Positions 1 through 9,974 of a stretch of DNA of 64,000 bases are shown here, piece by piece (within the stretch, counting starts at the first letter, position 1; every line of letters starts with the position of its first letter). The notes under the pieces were generated by a model. It had not been told where the DNA came from. It ran no database searches and worked only from the letters and a program-made list of their open reading frames with translations. The position numbers and the translations under genes were made by a program. Origin of the DNA: Anaerolineae bacterium (GTDB lineage: Bacteria; Chloroflexota; Anaerolineae; Aggregatilineales; Phototrophicaceae); NCBI GenBank assembly GCA_023382675.1, contig JAHDWN010000020.1, positions 50,535 to 114,534 of the forward strand. The letters are read 5' to 3'.

Positions 1-600
1 AAAGGCGGCCCCGGCTACGTCCAGCCCGGCCCGGATACGTTCCCGGCAATTGAGGATTTCCACCGCTTGATCGTCGCTTGCGATGCGCTGCCGACTGTGA
101 CCTGGCTGGATGGCACGTCTACGGGCGAACAGGCTATCGAAGAGCTGCTTGCGCTTCTGATCGGCAAGGGAGCAGTCGCGCTGAACATTGTGCCGGATCG
201 CAACTGGAACTTTGCCGATCCGGAAGTCAAACGGGTCAAAGTGGACAAGCTCTACGAGATCGTCCGCCTGGCCGCCGAGTACGATCTACCGCTGAACGTG
301 GGGACTGAGATGAACGCGTTCGGGCAGAAGCTGGTCGATGATTTTGACGCGCCGGAACTCGCGCCTGTCCGTCAGGCATTCCTGGATGGCGCGCACTTTG
401 TCTACGGCCACACGCTCATGCAGCGGCGCGCCAGTCTGGGCTATCAGAGCGCCTGGGCAAAGGCGCAGTTGCCCACGCGCCGCGAACGGAATAGATTCTA
501 TGAACAGATCGGCCGCAGCGTCACGTCAGGGAAAGCGGCGCTGACGATCGATGAGTCGATGTCACCTGCCGATGTGCTGGCTAAATTAGGGTCCTCGTGA
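1..600 (+). CDS. Metal-dependent (PHP/TIM-barrel-like) hydrolase, C-terminal part; truncated by the window edge
   Basis: The frame is open from base 1 (KGGPGYVQPGPDTFPAIEDFHRL...) to the stop at 598-600. Family assignment is tentative and based on overall sequence style. Confidence 0.5.
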   Translation, partial: KGGPGYVQPGPDTFPAIEDFHRLIVACDALPTVTWLDGTSTGEQAIEELLALLIGKGAVALNIVPDRNWNFADPEVKRVKVDKLYEIVRLAAEYDLPLNVGTEMNAFGQKLVDDFDAPELAPVRQAFLDGAHFVYGHTLMQRRASLGYQSAWAKAQLPTRRERNRFYEQIGRSVTSGKAALTIDESMSPADVLAKLGSS

Positions 601-610
601 GGGAGGGATT

Positions 611-2323
611 ATGTCTGACAAATTGACCGACTATCGCGCTGCTCAGGAACCCCTACCGAAGGAAAATGTCATCTGGCCTCTGTATGGCGCGGGCATCGAC
701 AACCTGGGGCAGGATGGCGGGATGCTTAACCGGCCCATGCCGGAATGCGGCCCGGATCAGTTGATCGTGCGGCATGACGCCTGTGGTATCTGCTTCTCGG
801 ACGTCAAGATCCTGCGGCTAGGGCCGGAGCACCCGCGTATTTCCCGCGACATGAAAACCCGACCGGTCGTCATGGGCCATGAAGTGGCGATGACGGTCGT
901 CAAGGTCGGCGATCGGCTTAAGGACAGGTATCACGTCGGCGACCGCTTCACCATCCAGGCCGACATCATCGCCGGTGGTATCGGTGTTGCCTATGGCTAC
1001 GAGATGGACGGCGGTTTCTCGAAATACGGGCTGGTGGACCAGCGCGTCTTGAACGGCGACGAAGGCAATTACCTGTTGCCCGTGACGGATGACACCGGCG
1101 TGGTCGAAAGCGCCCTGGTCGAGCCGTGGGCGTGCGTTGTGGCGGCCTATCGTCTGGAGTACCGGACGGCGCTCAAAGCGGGCGGCACTACCTGGATTAT
1201 CGGCGCTGGTGCCAACGATCACCGTCCTTATACCATCAGCGCGGGCTTTGATGAACGCTCACATCCCGGTCGTTTGCTGCTGACGCGCGTGCCGTCTCCT
1301 TTTGCCGGCTGGCTCAAGGATCGCGCGCAAGCATTGGGAATTGAAGTGATCGAAGTCGACGATCCCGCACAGCCCCCGGTCGATAAGGTGGACGACATCG
1401 TTCTGCTCGGCGCCGATGCCGACCTGGTGGAACTTGTCAGCCCTCACCTGGCCGATGGCGGTGCCTTTGCCATTGTCGCCGATGCACCGATGGCACGTCA
1501 GGCTCAGATCGACGTTGGGCGTGTCCATTACAACCGCTGGATCTATGTCGGTGGCACAGACCCCGATGTCGCTAAGGCCTATTTTGATAAGCCGGTGCGT
1601 TCGCCGCTTAAGGAGGGCGGTGCGGCCTGGTTTGTCGGCGCTGCCGGGCCGATGGGGCGGATGCACGTTCAGCGCGCCATCGAACTACCACAGCCGCCAT
1701 CGATCGTTGTCTGCACTGACGTGAGCGACCATCGCCTTGAAGACCTGCGCCAGACCTTCGAAGCCGACGCCGTAGCCAAGGGGATCGAGTTCGTCTGTCT
1801 GAATCCGGCGAACGTCGACGCAGCCGCCAAACTCGAACGTTATCAGGCGAGCAAGTTCGACGATATCGTCGTGCTCGTGCCGGTGGCAAAGATCATCACT
1901 GACGTATCTCAATATCTGCGACCTGATGGCGTGCTGAATGTCTTCGCCGGGGTTGCGCGCGGCACGATGGCAGAACTCGACGTGAGCGATGTTTATCTCA
2001 AAGGCACGCGCTGGATCGGCCAGTCCGGCTCGACCATCGCTGACATGCGGATCACGCTCTCCCAGACAGAAGGCGGGACGCTCTCGCCCAATCGCGCGGT
2101 GGCGGCCATTGGTTCACTGAGCGCATTCCGGGATGGTCTGAAGGCCGTTCAGGATGCTGTATTTCCCGGCAAGGTGGTCATCTTCCCGCACATCAAGGAG
2201 ATGCCTCTGACGCCGCTGCCGGAACTCAAGGATAAAATGCCCACCGTCTACGCCAAACTTCGGGATGGGCGTGAGTGGACGGTCGAAGCCGAAGAAGAAT
2301 TCTTCCGCCTGATGCTCCCATAG
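611..2323 (+). CDS. Zinc-binding MDR-family alcohol/polyol dehydrogenase, unusually long (570 aa)
   Basis: N-terminal GroES-like domain with HDACGICFSDVKI and VVMGHEV; Rossmann motif AAWFVGAAGPMGRMHVQ near aa 335. RBS-like gggaggg upstream. Confidence 0.8.
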   Translation: MSDKLTDYRAAQEPLPKENVIWPLYGAGIDNLGQDGGMLNRPMPECGPDQLIVRHDACGICFSDVKILRLGPEHPRISRDMKTRPVVMGHEVAMTVVKVGDRLKDRYHVGDRFTIQADIIAGGIGVAYGYEMDGGFSKYGLVDQRVLNGDEGNYLLPVTDDTGVVESALVEPWACVVAAYRLEYRTALKAGGTTWIIGAGANDHRPYTISAGFDERSHPGRLLLTRVPSPFAGWLKDRAQALGIEVIEVDDPAQPPVDKVDDIVLLGADADLVELVSPHLADGGAFAIVADAPMARQAQIDVGRVHYNRWIYVGGTDPDVAKAYFDKPVRSPLKEGGAAWFVGAAGPMGRMHVQRAIELPQPPSIVVCTDVSDHRLEDLRQTFEADAVAKGIEFVCLNPANVDAAAKLERYQASKFDDIVVLVPVAKIITDVSQYLRPDGVLNVFAGVARGTMAELDVSDVYLKGTRWIGQSGSTIADMRITLSQTEGGTLSPNRAVAAIGSLSAFRDGLKAVQDAVFPGKVVIFPHIKEMPLTPLPELKDKMPTVYAKLRDGREWTVEAEEEFFRLMLP

Positions 2324-2335
2324 GAGACGAACGCT

Positions 2336-3124
2336 ATGCCACGAACACTCGAAGATCGAATAGCGATTGTCACCGGCGGCGCGCAGGGCCTGGGCAAGGC
2401 CATCTGTCTGCGGCTGGCGCAAGAAGGCTGTCACGTGCTGGTGGCTGATCTAAACGAGGAGGCAGCACAGGCCACGTCTGAGGCTGTCCGGCTGTTAGGC
2501 CGACGCTCCGAGGCGCTCAAGGTCGATGTCACCGACGAAGATCAGGTGAGCGCGATGGTCGATCGTGCCGTACAGGAGTTTGGACGGCTGGATATCCTCG
2601 TCTCCAATGCAGGTATCCTGTTTGCCGAAGCGATTGACGAACTGCCCGCCGATAAGTGGCGCGCCGTCATCAACGTCAACCTGAACGGCTATTTCCTGTG
2701 CGCTAAACATGCCGCGCGTGTCATGAAAGCCCAGCGCAGCGGTGTCATCATCCAGATCAACTCGAAATCCGGCAAGAAGGGCAGCTACAAGAGCGCCGCC
2801 TATGCCGCCTCAAAATTCGGCGGTATCGGCCTGACTCAAAGTATCGCCCTGGAGCTGGCTGAATACGGCGTGCGTGCCAATGCCATTTGCCCCGGCAACC
2901 TGCTCGATTCGCCCTTGTGGGTGGATTCGCTCTACAAGCAGTACGCAAAGAAATGGGGCATCACCGAGGAAGAGGTGCGCCAGCGCTACATCGATCAAGT
3001 GCCGATGAAACGTGGCTGCACCTATGACGACGTGACCAACGTGCTCGTCTTCCTGGCGTCGGATCAATCGAGCTACATGACCGGGCAGGCGATTAATGTC
3101 ACCGGCGGGCAGGAGATGCGGTAG
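2336..3124 (+). CDS. SDR oxidoreductase, sorbitol-6-phosphate 2-dehydrogenase (SrlD)-like
   Basis: TGGAQGLG and YAASK motifs; C-terminal region KRGCTYDDVTNVLVFLASDQSSYMTGQAINVTGGQEMR resembles SrlD. Confidence 0.85.
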   Translation: MPRTLEDRIAIVTGGAQGLGKAICLRLAQEGCHVLVADLNEEAAQATSEAVRLLGRRSEALKVDVTDEDQVSAMVDRAVQEFGRLDILVSNAGILFAEAIDELPADKWRAVINVNLNGYFLCAKHAARVMKAQRSGVIIQINSKSGKKGSYKSAAYAASKFGGIGLTQSIALELAEYGVRANAICPGNLLDSPLWVDSLYKQYAKKWGITEEEVRQRYIDQVPMKRGCTYDDVTNVLVFLASDQSSYMTGQAINVTGGQEMR

Positions 3125-3152
3125 CCTATCTCCGCCGTTTCACAGCAGCAGG

Positions 3153-3188
3153 AACGAGTGGCGTGAGATTATCCGTCACTCGTTTTTT
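3153..3188 (+). terminator. Putative rho-independent terminator after the SrlD-like gene (convergent with the kinase)
   Basis: Inverted repeat AACGAGTG (3153-3160) / CACTCGTT (3177-3184) followed by a T run. Confidence 0.5.
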
Positions 3189-4630
3189 GCCATCCGGGCA
3201 AACAGCGGCTTGAGCGCCTCGTAGCTTTCGCGGAAGAACGCATATTTGCGCGTATAGCCTGTGTGCAGCGTACTGTCGGGTGATAACAGCGTGAGCGCGT
3301 TGGCGTCTTCTTGGCGCGCGTAGCTTTGCATCTCGCCGCGAGTGACCTGCGCCGCCAAGACTGCGCCACGAACGCCGACGTTCGCCGCATCCTGGTCGAG
3401 CGCGACCTCGACTGCGCAGACATCCGCGATCATCTGGCACCATTGCAGCGAGCGCGTGCCGCCGCCTGTCAGCGCCAGCCGCGTGATCGGCTCTGCGATA
3501 AGTGCGTCGAGGGCATGGCGATAGGCGAAGGCGACACCTTCGAGCACAGCACGTGCGATGTCAGCCTGCGTGTGGCTTGCACTCAAGCCAATGAACGCGC
3601 CACGCGCAAACGGATCATACATGGGCGAGCGTTCGCCATTGAGATAGGGCAGGTAGATCAGATCACTCGGCGGGCGGGTGAGGGCTGAGTCGATCAGATC
3701 CGCGTGCGACTCGGCGGTCAGCACGCCCTTGATCCAGTCCAGGTTACCACCCGCCGTCAACAAGGGCGCGACACAGATGTAGCGATCTGCCGCAGGGTGC
3801 GCGAGCGTGAAAACTCCGGTTGTGGGGTCGCCGCGACGCCGCGACGTGAACGCCACCCAGCCGCTGGTGCCGATGTAGCCATAAGGGACACCCGGTTCAC
3901 CCGCACCAACGCCCAACGTGGTCGCGCCTGCATCGCCAGGGCCTAAATAGACAGGGACACCAGCACGAATGCCCATTGCCAGCGCGCCGATGTTGTTCAC
4001 CACGCCGACCTGAGTACCCCCGGCAATCAGATCCGGGTACAGTCTTGTGACCGATTCCATGCCGGTTTCCACCAGCCAGCGCCGTGTATCCAACACCATC
4101 AGGCCGGTGGTCGAGACGGTAGTCGTATCACAGGCAGCGCTGCCCGTGAGCTGAAGCGCAATGTAATCTGCCGCGCCCGTCAATAGATGATGGGCGCGTG
4201 TCAGCGTGCCCGGCTCAAAGCGCGAGAGCCAGCGCAGCTTGGCGAGCAGGCTGCCCGCGCCCTGTTCATTCCCGGTCAACTGCTGGAGCCGTTCAGCACC
4301 GAGTTCCTGGTTGATGTTCTCAGCTTCCGCATGGGCACGCGTATCGCTGTAGAGGATGACAGGATAGACTGGCTGCGCGTCCTGGTCGAGCAGGATGACG
4401 TTTTGCATCTGCCCGGTGATGACGATGGCATCGGCGCTGCTTCCATCAACTTCTCGCGCACCCGCACAGGCTGCGCGCCACCATTCGCGCACACTCTGCT
4501 CGACGACTCCGCCGCTGGCAGTGTGGGTTGGATACTCGTGAAAGGCACTGCGCAGCACCCGCGCCTGCGCGTCGATCAGGGCGGCTTTCGCGCCGGTTGT
4601 GCCGATGTCGAAGGCGAGCCATGTCGTCAT
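3176..4630 (-). CDS. FGGY-family carbohydrate kinase (xylulokinase-like)
   Basis: Starts MTTWLAFDIGTTGAKAALID; GGTRSLQWCQMIADV near the C-terminus; about 484 aa. Confidence 0.88.
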   Translation of the reverse strand: MTTWLAFDIGTTGAKAALIDAQARVLRSAFHEYPTHTASGGVVEQSVREWWRAACAGAREVDGSSADAIVITGQMQNVILLDQDAQPVYPVILYSDTRAHAEAENINQELGAERLQQLTGNEQGAGSLLAKLRWLSRFEPGTLTRAHHLLTGAADYIALQLTGSAACDTTTVSTTGLMVLDTRRWLVETGMESVTRLYPDLIAGGTQVGVVNNIGALAMGIRAGVPVYLGPGDAGATTLGVGAGEPGVPYGYIGTSGWVAFTSRRRGDPTTGVFTLAHPAADRYICVAPLLTAGGNLDWIKGVLTAESHADLIDSALTRPPSDLIYLPYLNGERSPMYDPFARGAFIGLSASHTQADIARAVLEGVAFAYRHALDALIAEPITRLALTGGGTRSLQWCQMIADVCAVEVALDQDAANVGVRGAVLAAQVTRGEMQSYARQEDANALTLLSPDSTLHTGYTRKYAFFRESYEALKPLFARMAKNE

Positions 4631-4631
4631 A

Positions 4632-5654
4632 TCACCGACCTCGCTTTGCCAGGCTGCTGCTCGTCACAGCAGCGACGATGATCGCGCCGATTAGAATTTC
4701 GCGCACGTAGCTATCGACGCGCATCTGCGTCAGTCCGTTATCGAGCACGCCGAGGATGAGCACGCCGATGAGCGTGCCGAGGACGTGCGGTTCGCCTTCC
4801 TCGCTCATCGTCATGCCCAGGAAGACTGCAGCGATTGCGTCCAGCATCAGACCTGCACCCTGCGTCGGGTTGGCCGATGCGACCCGGCTGGCATACATCA
4901 GCCCGCCGAGCGCCGCGCCGAACCCAGTCAGCATGAAGGCGATCAGGCGCAGCAGGCGGACGCGCACACCGCCCAAAAGCGCCGCTTCTGCATTGCCGCC
5001 GATGGCATACAGGCGGCGTCCGAAGGTCGTCTGCTCAAGCAGCGCCCAGACCACAGCTAGCACAATCAGAGCGATGAGCGTGAGATTCGGAAACAACAGC
5101 GTGCGTTCGCCGACCATGCCGACAGGAATTCCGCCGCGCGCAAAACCGCTGAAATCTGCCGGGATGTCACGCCCGAAGATCGTCTCGCCGCCGCTGAGCA
5201 GGAATGCCAGCCCGCTGAACATCGTCAATGTGCCGAGTGTGGCGACGAAGGGCATGATGCCGACATAGCTAACGAGCACGCCGTTGAACAAACCGCCAAG
5301 CAGCCCTACACCCAATGCCACGAGTACACCGACGATCACCGGCTGGCTGTCGCGAAAGAGCAGCGCGGCGATGATGCCTGCCAGACTTGCCATCGATCCG
5401 ACGCTCAGGTCGAAGTCGCCCATGACCATCACAATCGTCATCGTGAAGGCGATGACGGCCAGCATACTGACTTGCTGGCTGATGTTCAGCCAGTTCGCTA
5501 CGGTCAAGAACGTGTTGGGGATGTTGATGGTGAAGAATACGATGATCGCCAGAAAACCGATCAACGTCCCGGATGTACGCAGCAGGCGCCCCCATTGGAT
5601 GCGCGCCGCAGTCTGTTCGATGCTGGCATCAGTCGTCACGATCCCCATCTCCAT
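4632..5654 (-). CDS. Sugar ABC transporter permease (RbsC family)
   Basis: Multiple TM segments; GDFDLSVGSMASLAGIIAA and TFGRRLYAIGGNAEAALLGGV are RbsC-type. Confidence 0.9.
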   Translation of the reverse strand: MEMGIVTTDASIEQTAARIQWGRLLRTSGTLIGFLAIIVFFTINIPNTFLTVANWLNISQQVSMLAVIAFTMTIVMVMGDFDLSVGSMASLAGIIAALLFRDSQPVIVGVLVALGVGLLGGLFNGVLVSYVGIMPFVATLGTLTMFSGLAFLLSGGETIFGRDIPADFSGFARGGIPVGMVGERTLLFPNLTLIALIVLAVVWALLEQTTFGRRLYAIGGNAEAALLGGVRVRLLRLIAFMLTGFGAALGGLMYASRVASANPTQGAGLMLDAIAAVFLGMTMSEEGEPHVLGTLIGVLILGVLDNGLTQMRVDSYVREILIGAIIVAAVTSSSLAKRGR

Positions 5655-7167
5655 AACACAGTGTCAATAATTCATGCTGACTGAGGCCGCTTGCTGCGAC
5701 GATGGCGGTTTGGCGTCCCTCGCGCAGGATCAGGATGCGGTCACAGAGGCCGAGCAGCTCTGCCAGATCCGACGAGGCTAGCACCACGCCGACGCTCTGG
5801 GCGCTGACCTGGCGGATGAGCGTGTATATATCGAACTTCGCTCCGACATCGACGCCGCGTGTAGGTTCGTCCAGGAGCAGGAGACGCGGTGTCCGGCTCA
5901 TGGCGCGCGCGAACATGACCTTCTGCTGGTTGCCGCCGCTGAGTTCGCGCACGGTCTGGCGCGGGCCGATGGCTTTCAAACGGACGGAAGCGCCAACGAC
6001 TGACGACAACTGCTCTTCACTGCGCCGGTCAAGCAGGATACCGCCCCGGCTGATCTTCTGGAGATGGGGCAGTGTGATGTTGTCGCGGATGCTGCGCGAC
6101 AGGATCAGCCCCTGAGAGCGCCGTTCTTCCGGCACATAGGCGAAGCCGCGCTCCCAGGCGCTCACGGGTGTCAGATCGGCGCGCGTTTCGCCGTCGAGCC
6201 GGATTTCACCATGTCGCAGTGGGTCGGCGCCGACCAATGCGCGCAAGAGTTCCGTACACCCTGCGCCTGCCAGCCCGGCCAGGCCCAGAATCTCGCCCGC
6301 GCGCAGGTCGAAACCGACTTCGCACACGTATTCGGTGGCAAGGTTGCGTACCGCCAGAACAATGTGGCTGTCCAGGGGCGTCTCGCGAGCAGGGAATGTC
6401 TGGGATAGCTCACGTCCGGTCATCTGGCGGATGAGCTTTTCGCTACTAGTCTCGTTGATCAGTGCCGATCCCACGACGCATCCATCACGCATGACCGTCA
6501 CCCGGTCGGCGATCTGGAAGATTTCCTCCAGGCGATGCGAAACGTAGAGCACTGCGCAGCCTTGCAGTTTAAGCTCGCGGATGACACCGAACAAGCGCGT
6601 GACTTCTTCGCTGGTCAGGGCTGCCGTCGGCTCGTCCATGATGTAGACAGCCGGAGTTTGCCGGTCGCCTGTCACGAAGGCGCTGGCGATCTTTACCAGC
6701 ATCTGATCCCCCGTGCCCACGCGCGCCATACGTGTGCGCGGGTCGATGTGCGCGATGCCAAGCTGATCGAGGACGGTCTTGGCACTCTGGTTCAGCCGCC
6801 GCCAATCGACCAGAAATCCGGCGCGGCGCGGGTAAGCGTGGCTGAGGAACAGGTTTTCGGCGACCGATAGCTGCGGGACGACCGCCAGTTCCTGGTGGAT
6901 AAAGCGCAGGCCAAGGTCGAAAGCCGTCTGCGGATTGGGAATGCTCACAGCCTGGCCGCTCAGCGCGATCTCGGCCCGATCCGGGTTGACGACGCCTGCC
7001 AGAATCTTGATCAGCGTGCTCTTGCCAGCGCCATTCTCGCCCATTAACGCGTGGACTTCGCCGGGCAGCAGGTCGAGCGCTGCATCGACCAGCGCGGGCG
7101 TACCGCCAAAGTGCTTTTCGGCGTGGCGAACACTGAGTAACGGTGTTGCGGACATAGGAGCGATCAC
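5629..7167 (-). CDS. Sugar ABC transporter ATP-binding protein with two ATPase domains (RbsA/MglA family)
   Basis: Walker A GENGAGKSTLIKIL; second-domain signature ELSGGNQQKVMFARAM; LLLLDEPTRGVDVGAK. Confidence 0.92.
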   Translation of the reverse strand: MIAPMSATPLLSVRHAEKHFGGTPALVDAALDLLPGEVHALMGENGAGKSTLIKILAGVVNPDRAEIALSGQAVSIPNPQTAFDLGLRFIHQELAVVPQLSVAENLFLSHAYPRRAGFLVDWRRLNQSAKTVLDQLGIAHIDPRTRMARVGTGDQMLVKIASAFVTGDRQTPAVYIMDEPTAALTSEEVTRLFGVIRELKLQGCAVLYVSHRLEEIFQIADRVTVMRDGCVVGSALINETSSEKLIRQMTGRELSQTFPARETPLDSHIVLAVRNLATEYVCEVGFDLRAGEILGLAGLAGAGCTELLRALVGADPLRHGEIRLDGETRADLTPVSAWERGFAYVPEERRSQGLILSRSIRDNITLPHLQKISRGGILLDRRSEEQLSSVVGASVRLKAIGPRQTVRELSGGNQQKVMFARAMSRTPRLLLLDEPTRGVDVGAKFDIYTLIRQVSAQSVGVVLASSDLAELLGLCDRILILREGRQTAIVAASGLSQHELLTLCYGDGDRDD

Positions 7168-7225
7168 AATGGGGCGGCGCGAATGCCCTTGCCGCCCCTA
7201 CAAAAGTCAAAGTGGATGACGAACG

Positions 7226-8164
7226 CTAATTGTCGAGAAAGTCGCCGACATTCGCGTTTGTGACCAGAACCGTCGGCACGTAAATCACGCTCTGAGTGAT
7301 GGTTTCGCCAGCCAGCACGCGCTCGACAGCACTGGCCGTGGCCGCGCCGATCCCGGAGAAGTCCTGCGCGACCGATGCCTCGAAATTGCCGCCCGCGGCA
7401 ATCGCGTCAAGAGCCTGCGGGTTAGCATCAATGCCGACGATCACAATACCTTCGTTTTCGCGCCCTGCCGCTTCAATTGCCTGGAGCGCGCCCAGCGCTG
7501 GTTGATCCCAGGCCGCCCACACAGCGCTGATGCTGCCCGTGTTCGGGTTGGCAGCCAGAACCGCTTCCATCTGTGCGCGTGAGTCGGCGATGCCGCCGTC
7601 ATTGACATCCGGCGTGATCCGGTCAATGACTTCGATATCGGGGCAGTTGGCAAAGATCGCATCCGCGATAATGCCGCGCTTTTGCACCGGCGGATACGGA
7701 TCGAAGACGAACATGACGACGCGCCCGGCGCAGCCGATCCGATCAACCACATAGCTGGCGGTCTCGGCGGCCATCGCGTAGCCATTACTGGTCACGTTGG
7801 TGACGAGCAGCGGGTTGCTTCCGGCGTCCATACCGAAGACGGGAATGCTCGCATCAGCCGCGATTTGCAGACCGGCTTCCACCTGTGCCGGATCGACGTT
7901 GATGACGAGGGCATCTACGCCTTGGTTGACCATGTCTTCGATGCGGCTGATCACGGCGGCGACATCGCCAGCGGTGTCAATCACATTGACGTTCCAGCCT
8001 TTATCTTCGGCGGCGGCCTCGAACCCTTCAACGAGAAACTGAGTCCCCGGCTGTGCCAAATAGGGGGTGATCACGGCAACCGATGGCGCATCCTGCGCCG
8101 CGACCGTGCCGAAACCAATTGAGACTATGCACAAAACGATTGCGATCACTGCAAGGCGCCGCAT
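7226..8164 (-). CDS. Sugar ABC transporter periplasmic substrate-binding protein (RbsB-like)
   Basis: Signal peptide MRRLAVIAIVLCIVSIGFGTVAAQ from an internal ATG at 8164. The longer ORF start (8455) is judged spurious. Confidence 0.88.
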   Translation of the reverse strand: MRRLAVIAIVLCIVSIGFGTVAAQDAPSVAVITPYLAQPGTQFLVEGFEAAAEDKGWNVNVIDTAGDVAAVISRIEDMVNQGVDALVINVDPAQVEAGLQIAADASIPVFGMDAGSNPLLVTNVTSNGYAMAAETASYVVDRIGCAGRVVMFVFDPYPPVQKRGIIADAIFANCPDIEVIDRITPDVNDGGIADSRAQMEAVLAANPNTGSISAVWAAWDQPALGALQAIEAAGRENEGIVIVGIDANPQALDAIAAGGNFEASVAQDFSGIGAATASAVERVLAGETITQSVIYVPTVLVTNANVGDFLDN

Positions 8165-8423
8165 GTAAATACTCCTTGTGCCACACATAAATGGGTAACG
8201 AAAGGCATTTTCAGCAGCGGAAACGTTAGCGCAAAACGATTCTCGGTGCAAGAAACCTGAGCTTGCCTGTCGATACACGCGTGGTCTGGATCTCCGCCAA
8301 AAGTAGTAGTTCGGCTGGATGAAAAAGATCTCCACTGATGTTCGGATGATTGCCATGCTGCAACAGATTATCTTGTGATCGTGTTCATGAGCGTCCAGAA
8401 CGCGAGACGGGAGTAGCCAAATT

Positions 8424-9839
8424 ATGGATATGGTCTTTGTGGCAGGCCCAAGCATTGACGAGGGCTTGCTGGCTGATTTGCGAGCGCAGGTTCACGGCAC
8501 GGTGGTTGTGCCGGGTGATACCGAATATGACAGCGCCAGGCGCGCATGGAATCTGACCGTCGATCAGCATCCGGCAGTGATTGTGGTTGCCAGGAGCGCC
8601 GCAGATGTTGCGGCAGCCGTGCGCTTTGCCCGCACTGCGCGCGTCGGCATTGCGGTGCAATCGACCGGGCACGGTGTCGTGCGCCCGGCGGATGACGCTG
8701 TGCTCATCATCACCTCGCAAATGAAAGAAGTCTGTATCGACGCCAGCACAAACACGGCCTGGATCGAGGCGGGTTTGAAGTGGGGCGAAGTCTTGGTTGA
8801 GGCGCAGGCGGTCGGACTCACGCCGCTGTTGGGGTCTTCGCCCGGTGTGGGTGTTGTCGGCTATACGCTCGGCGGCGGCATGGGCTGGCTGGCGCGCAAA
8901 TATGGCCTGGCGGCGGACAGCGTGCGTTACTTCGAAGTCGTGACGGCAAACGGCGAGGTGATCCATGCGAGCGCGACCGAGAACAGCGATTTGTTCTGGG
9001 GGCTGCGCGGCGGCGGTGGCAGCTTCGGCGTCGTGACCGGCATGGAGATCCAGCTCTATCCGGTCACGACCGTCTATGGTGGCAGCCTGATTTATCCTGG
9101 TGAAAATGCAAAAGGGGCGCTTCAGTTCTTCCGTGAATGGATCAAGACTGCGCCTGACGAACTGACATCCTCCATCGCGATCATGAACCTTCCACCGCTG
9201 CCGACCCTGCCAGAATTCCTGCGTGGGCAGACCGTTGTCATGATCCACGGTTGTTACAGCGGGCCGGTGGAGCAAGGCGCGGTCTACGTGCAGCCCTGGC
9301 TTGATTGGATGCAGCCGATGGTCAACAGCTTTCACCCGATGCCGTTTCTCGAAGTTGAGACGATCAGCAATGATCCGCGGGACCCAAGCCCCGGATATGG
9401 CAGCGGTGTCTGGCTAGCGGATTTGAGCGACGAGACGATTGATCTGATTGTCAAGTATGGCGTTTCGGTTCAGGGGTCATCGCCGATTGTGAAGACCGAA
9501 ATCCGCCATGCCGGTGGCGCGATCAGCCGCGTGGACGCACAGGCGAGCGCCTATAGTCATCGCGATGAGAGTCTGATCATGCAGATGGTCTCGATCACAC
9601 CGACCGCGGAAGCGATGCAGAACAGTCGGCAGTATATGGACACATTCAAAGCAGCCATGGCGGCGCACGTGACGGATCGTGTCTATCTCAACTTTCTGGA
9701 CGGTCAGGAAGCCCGCGATAAGACGCCGAACGCCTATTCGGCGGACAACTATCGGCGGCTAATGGCGCTGAAAGCCAAATACGACCCGGACAATCTTTTC
9801 AGCCACAGCTTCAATATTCCGCCGGCTGCGAAGTCGTAG
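8424..9839 (+). CDS. FAD-binding oxidoreductase (PCMH-type, berberine-bridge-like C-terminus)
   Basis: VQSTGHGV (likely flavin-His region), GGGMGWLARKYGLAADSV, and C-terminal NAYSADNYRRLMALKAKYDPDNLFSHSFNI (BBE domain). Confidence 0.88.
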   Translation: MDMVFVAGPSIDEGLLADLRAQVHGTVVVPGDTEYDSARRAWNLTVDQHPAVIVVARSAADVAAAVRFARTARVGIAVQSTGHGVVRPADDAVLIITSQMKEVCIDASTNTAWIEAGLKWGEVLVEAQAVGLTPLLGSSPGVGVVGYTLGGGMGWLARKYGLAADSVRYFEVVTANGEVIHASATENSDLFWGLRGGGGSFGVVTGMEIQLYPVTTVYGGSLIYPGENAKGALQFFREWIKTAPDELTSSIAIMNLPPLPTLPEFLRGQTVVMIHGCYSGPVEQGAVYVQPWLDWMQPMVNSFHPMPFLEVETISNDPRDPSPGYGSGVWLADLSDETIDLIVKYGVSVQGSSPIVKTEIRHAGGAISRVDAQASAYSHRDESLIMQMVSITPTAEAMQNSRQYMDTFKAAMAAHVTDRVYLNFLDGQEARDKTPNAYSADNYRRLMALKAKYDPDNLFSHSFNIPPAAKS

Positions 9840-9860
9840 AATAGGCGCGAAGTCACTTGG

Positions 9861-9890
9861 CAGGGGGTGTAGGCCCCCTGTTTCTTTTTG
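9861..9890 (+). terminator. Rho-independent terminator downstream of the FAD oxidoreductase
   Basis: 7-bp perfect stem CAGGGGG/CCCCCTG with 6-nt loop TGTAGG, followed by TTTCTTTTT. Confidence 0.8.
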
Positions 9891-9974
9891 AAACACCCCA
9901 TCGTAAGGTCCACCCAATCTCCGACTTTAGGAGGATACGGAATCGGCGCTAAACTGGGATCATATTAGACATTC

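Noticed and set aside
8385-9335. 316-aa antisense ORF opposite the FAD oxidoreductase
   Set aside because: Shadow ORF of a strongly supported CDS.
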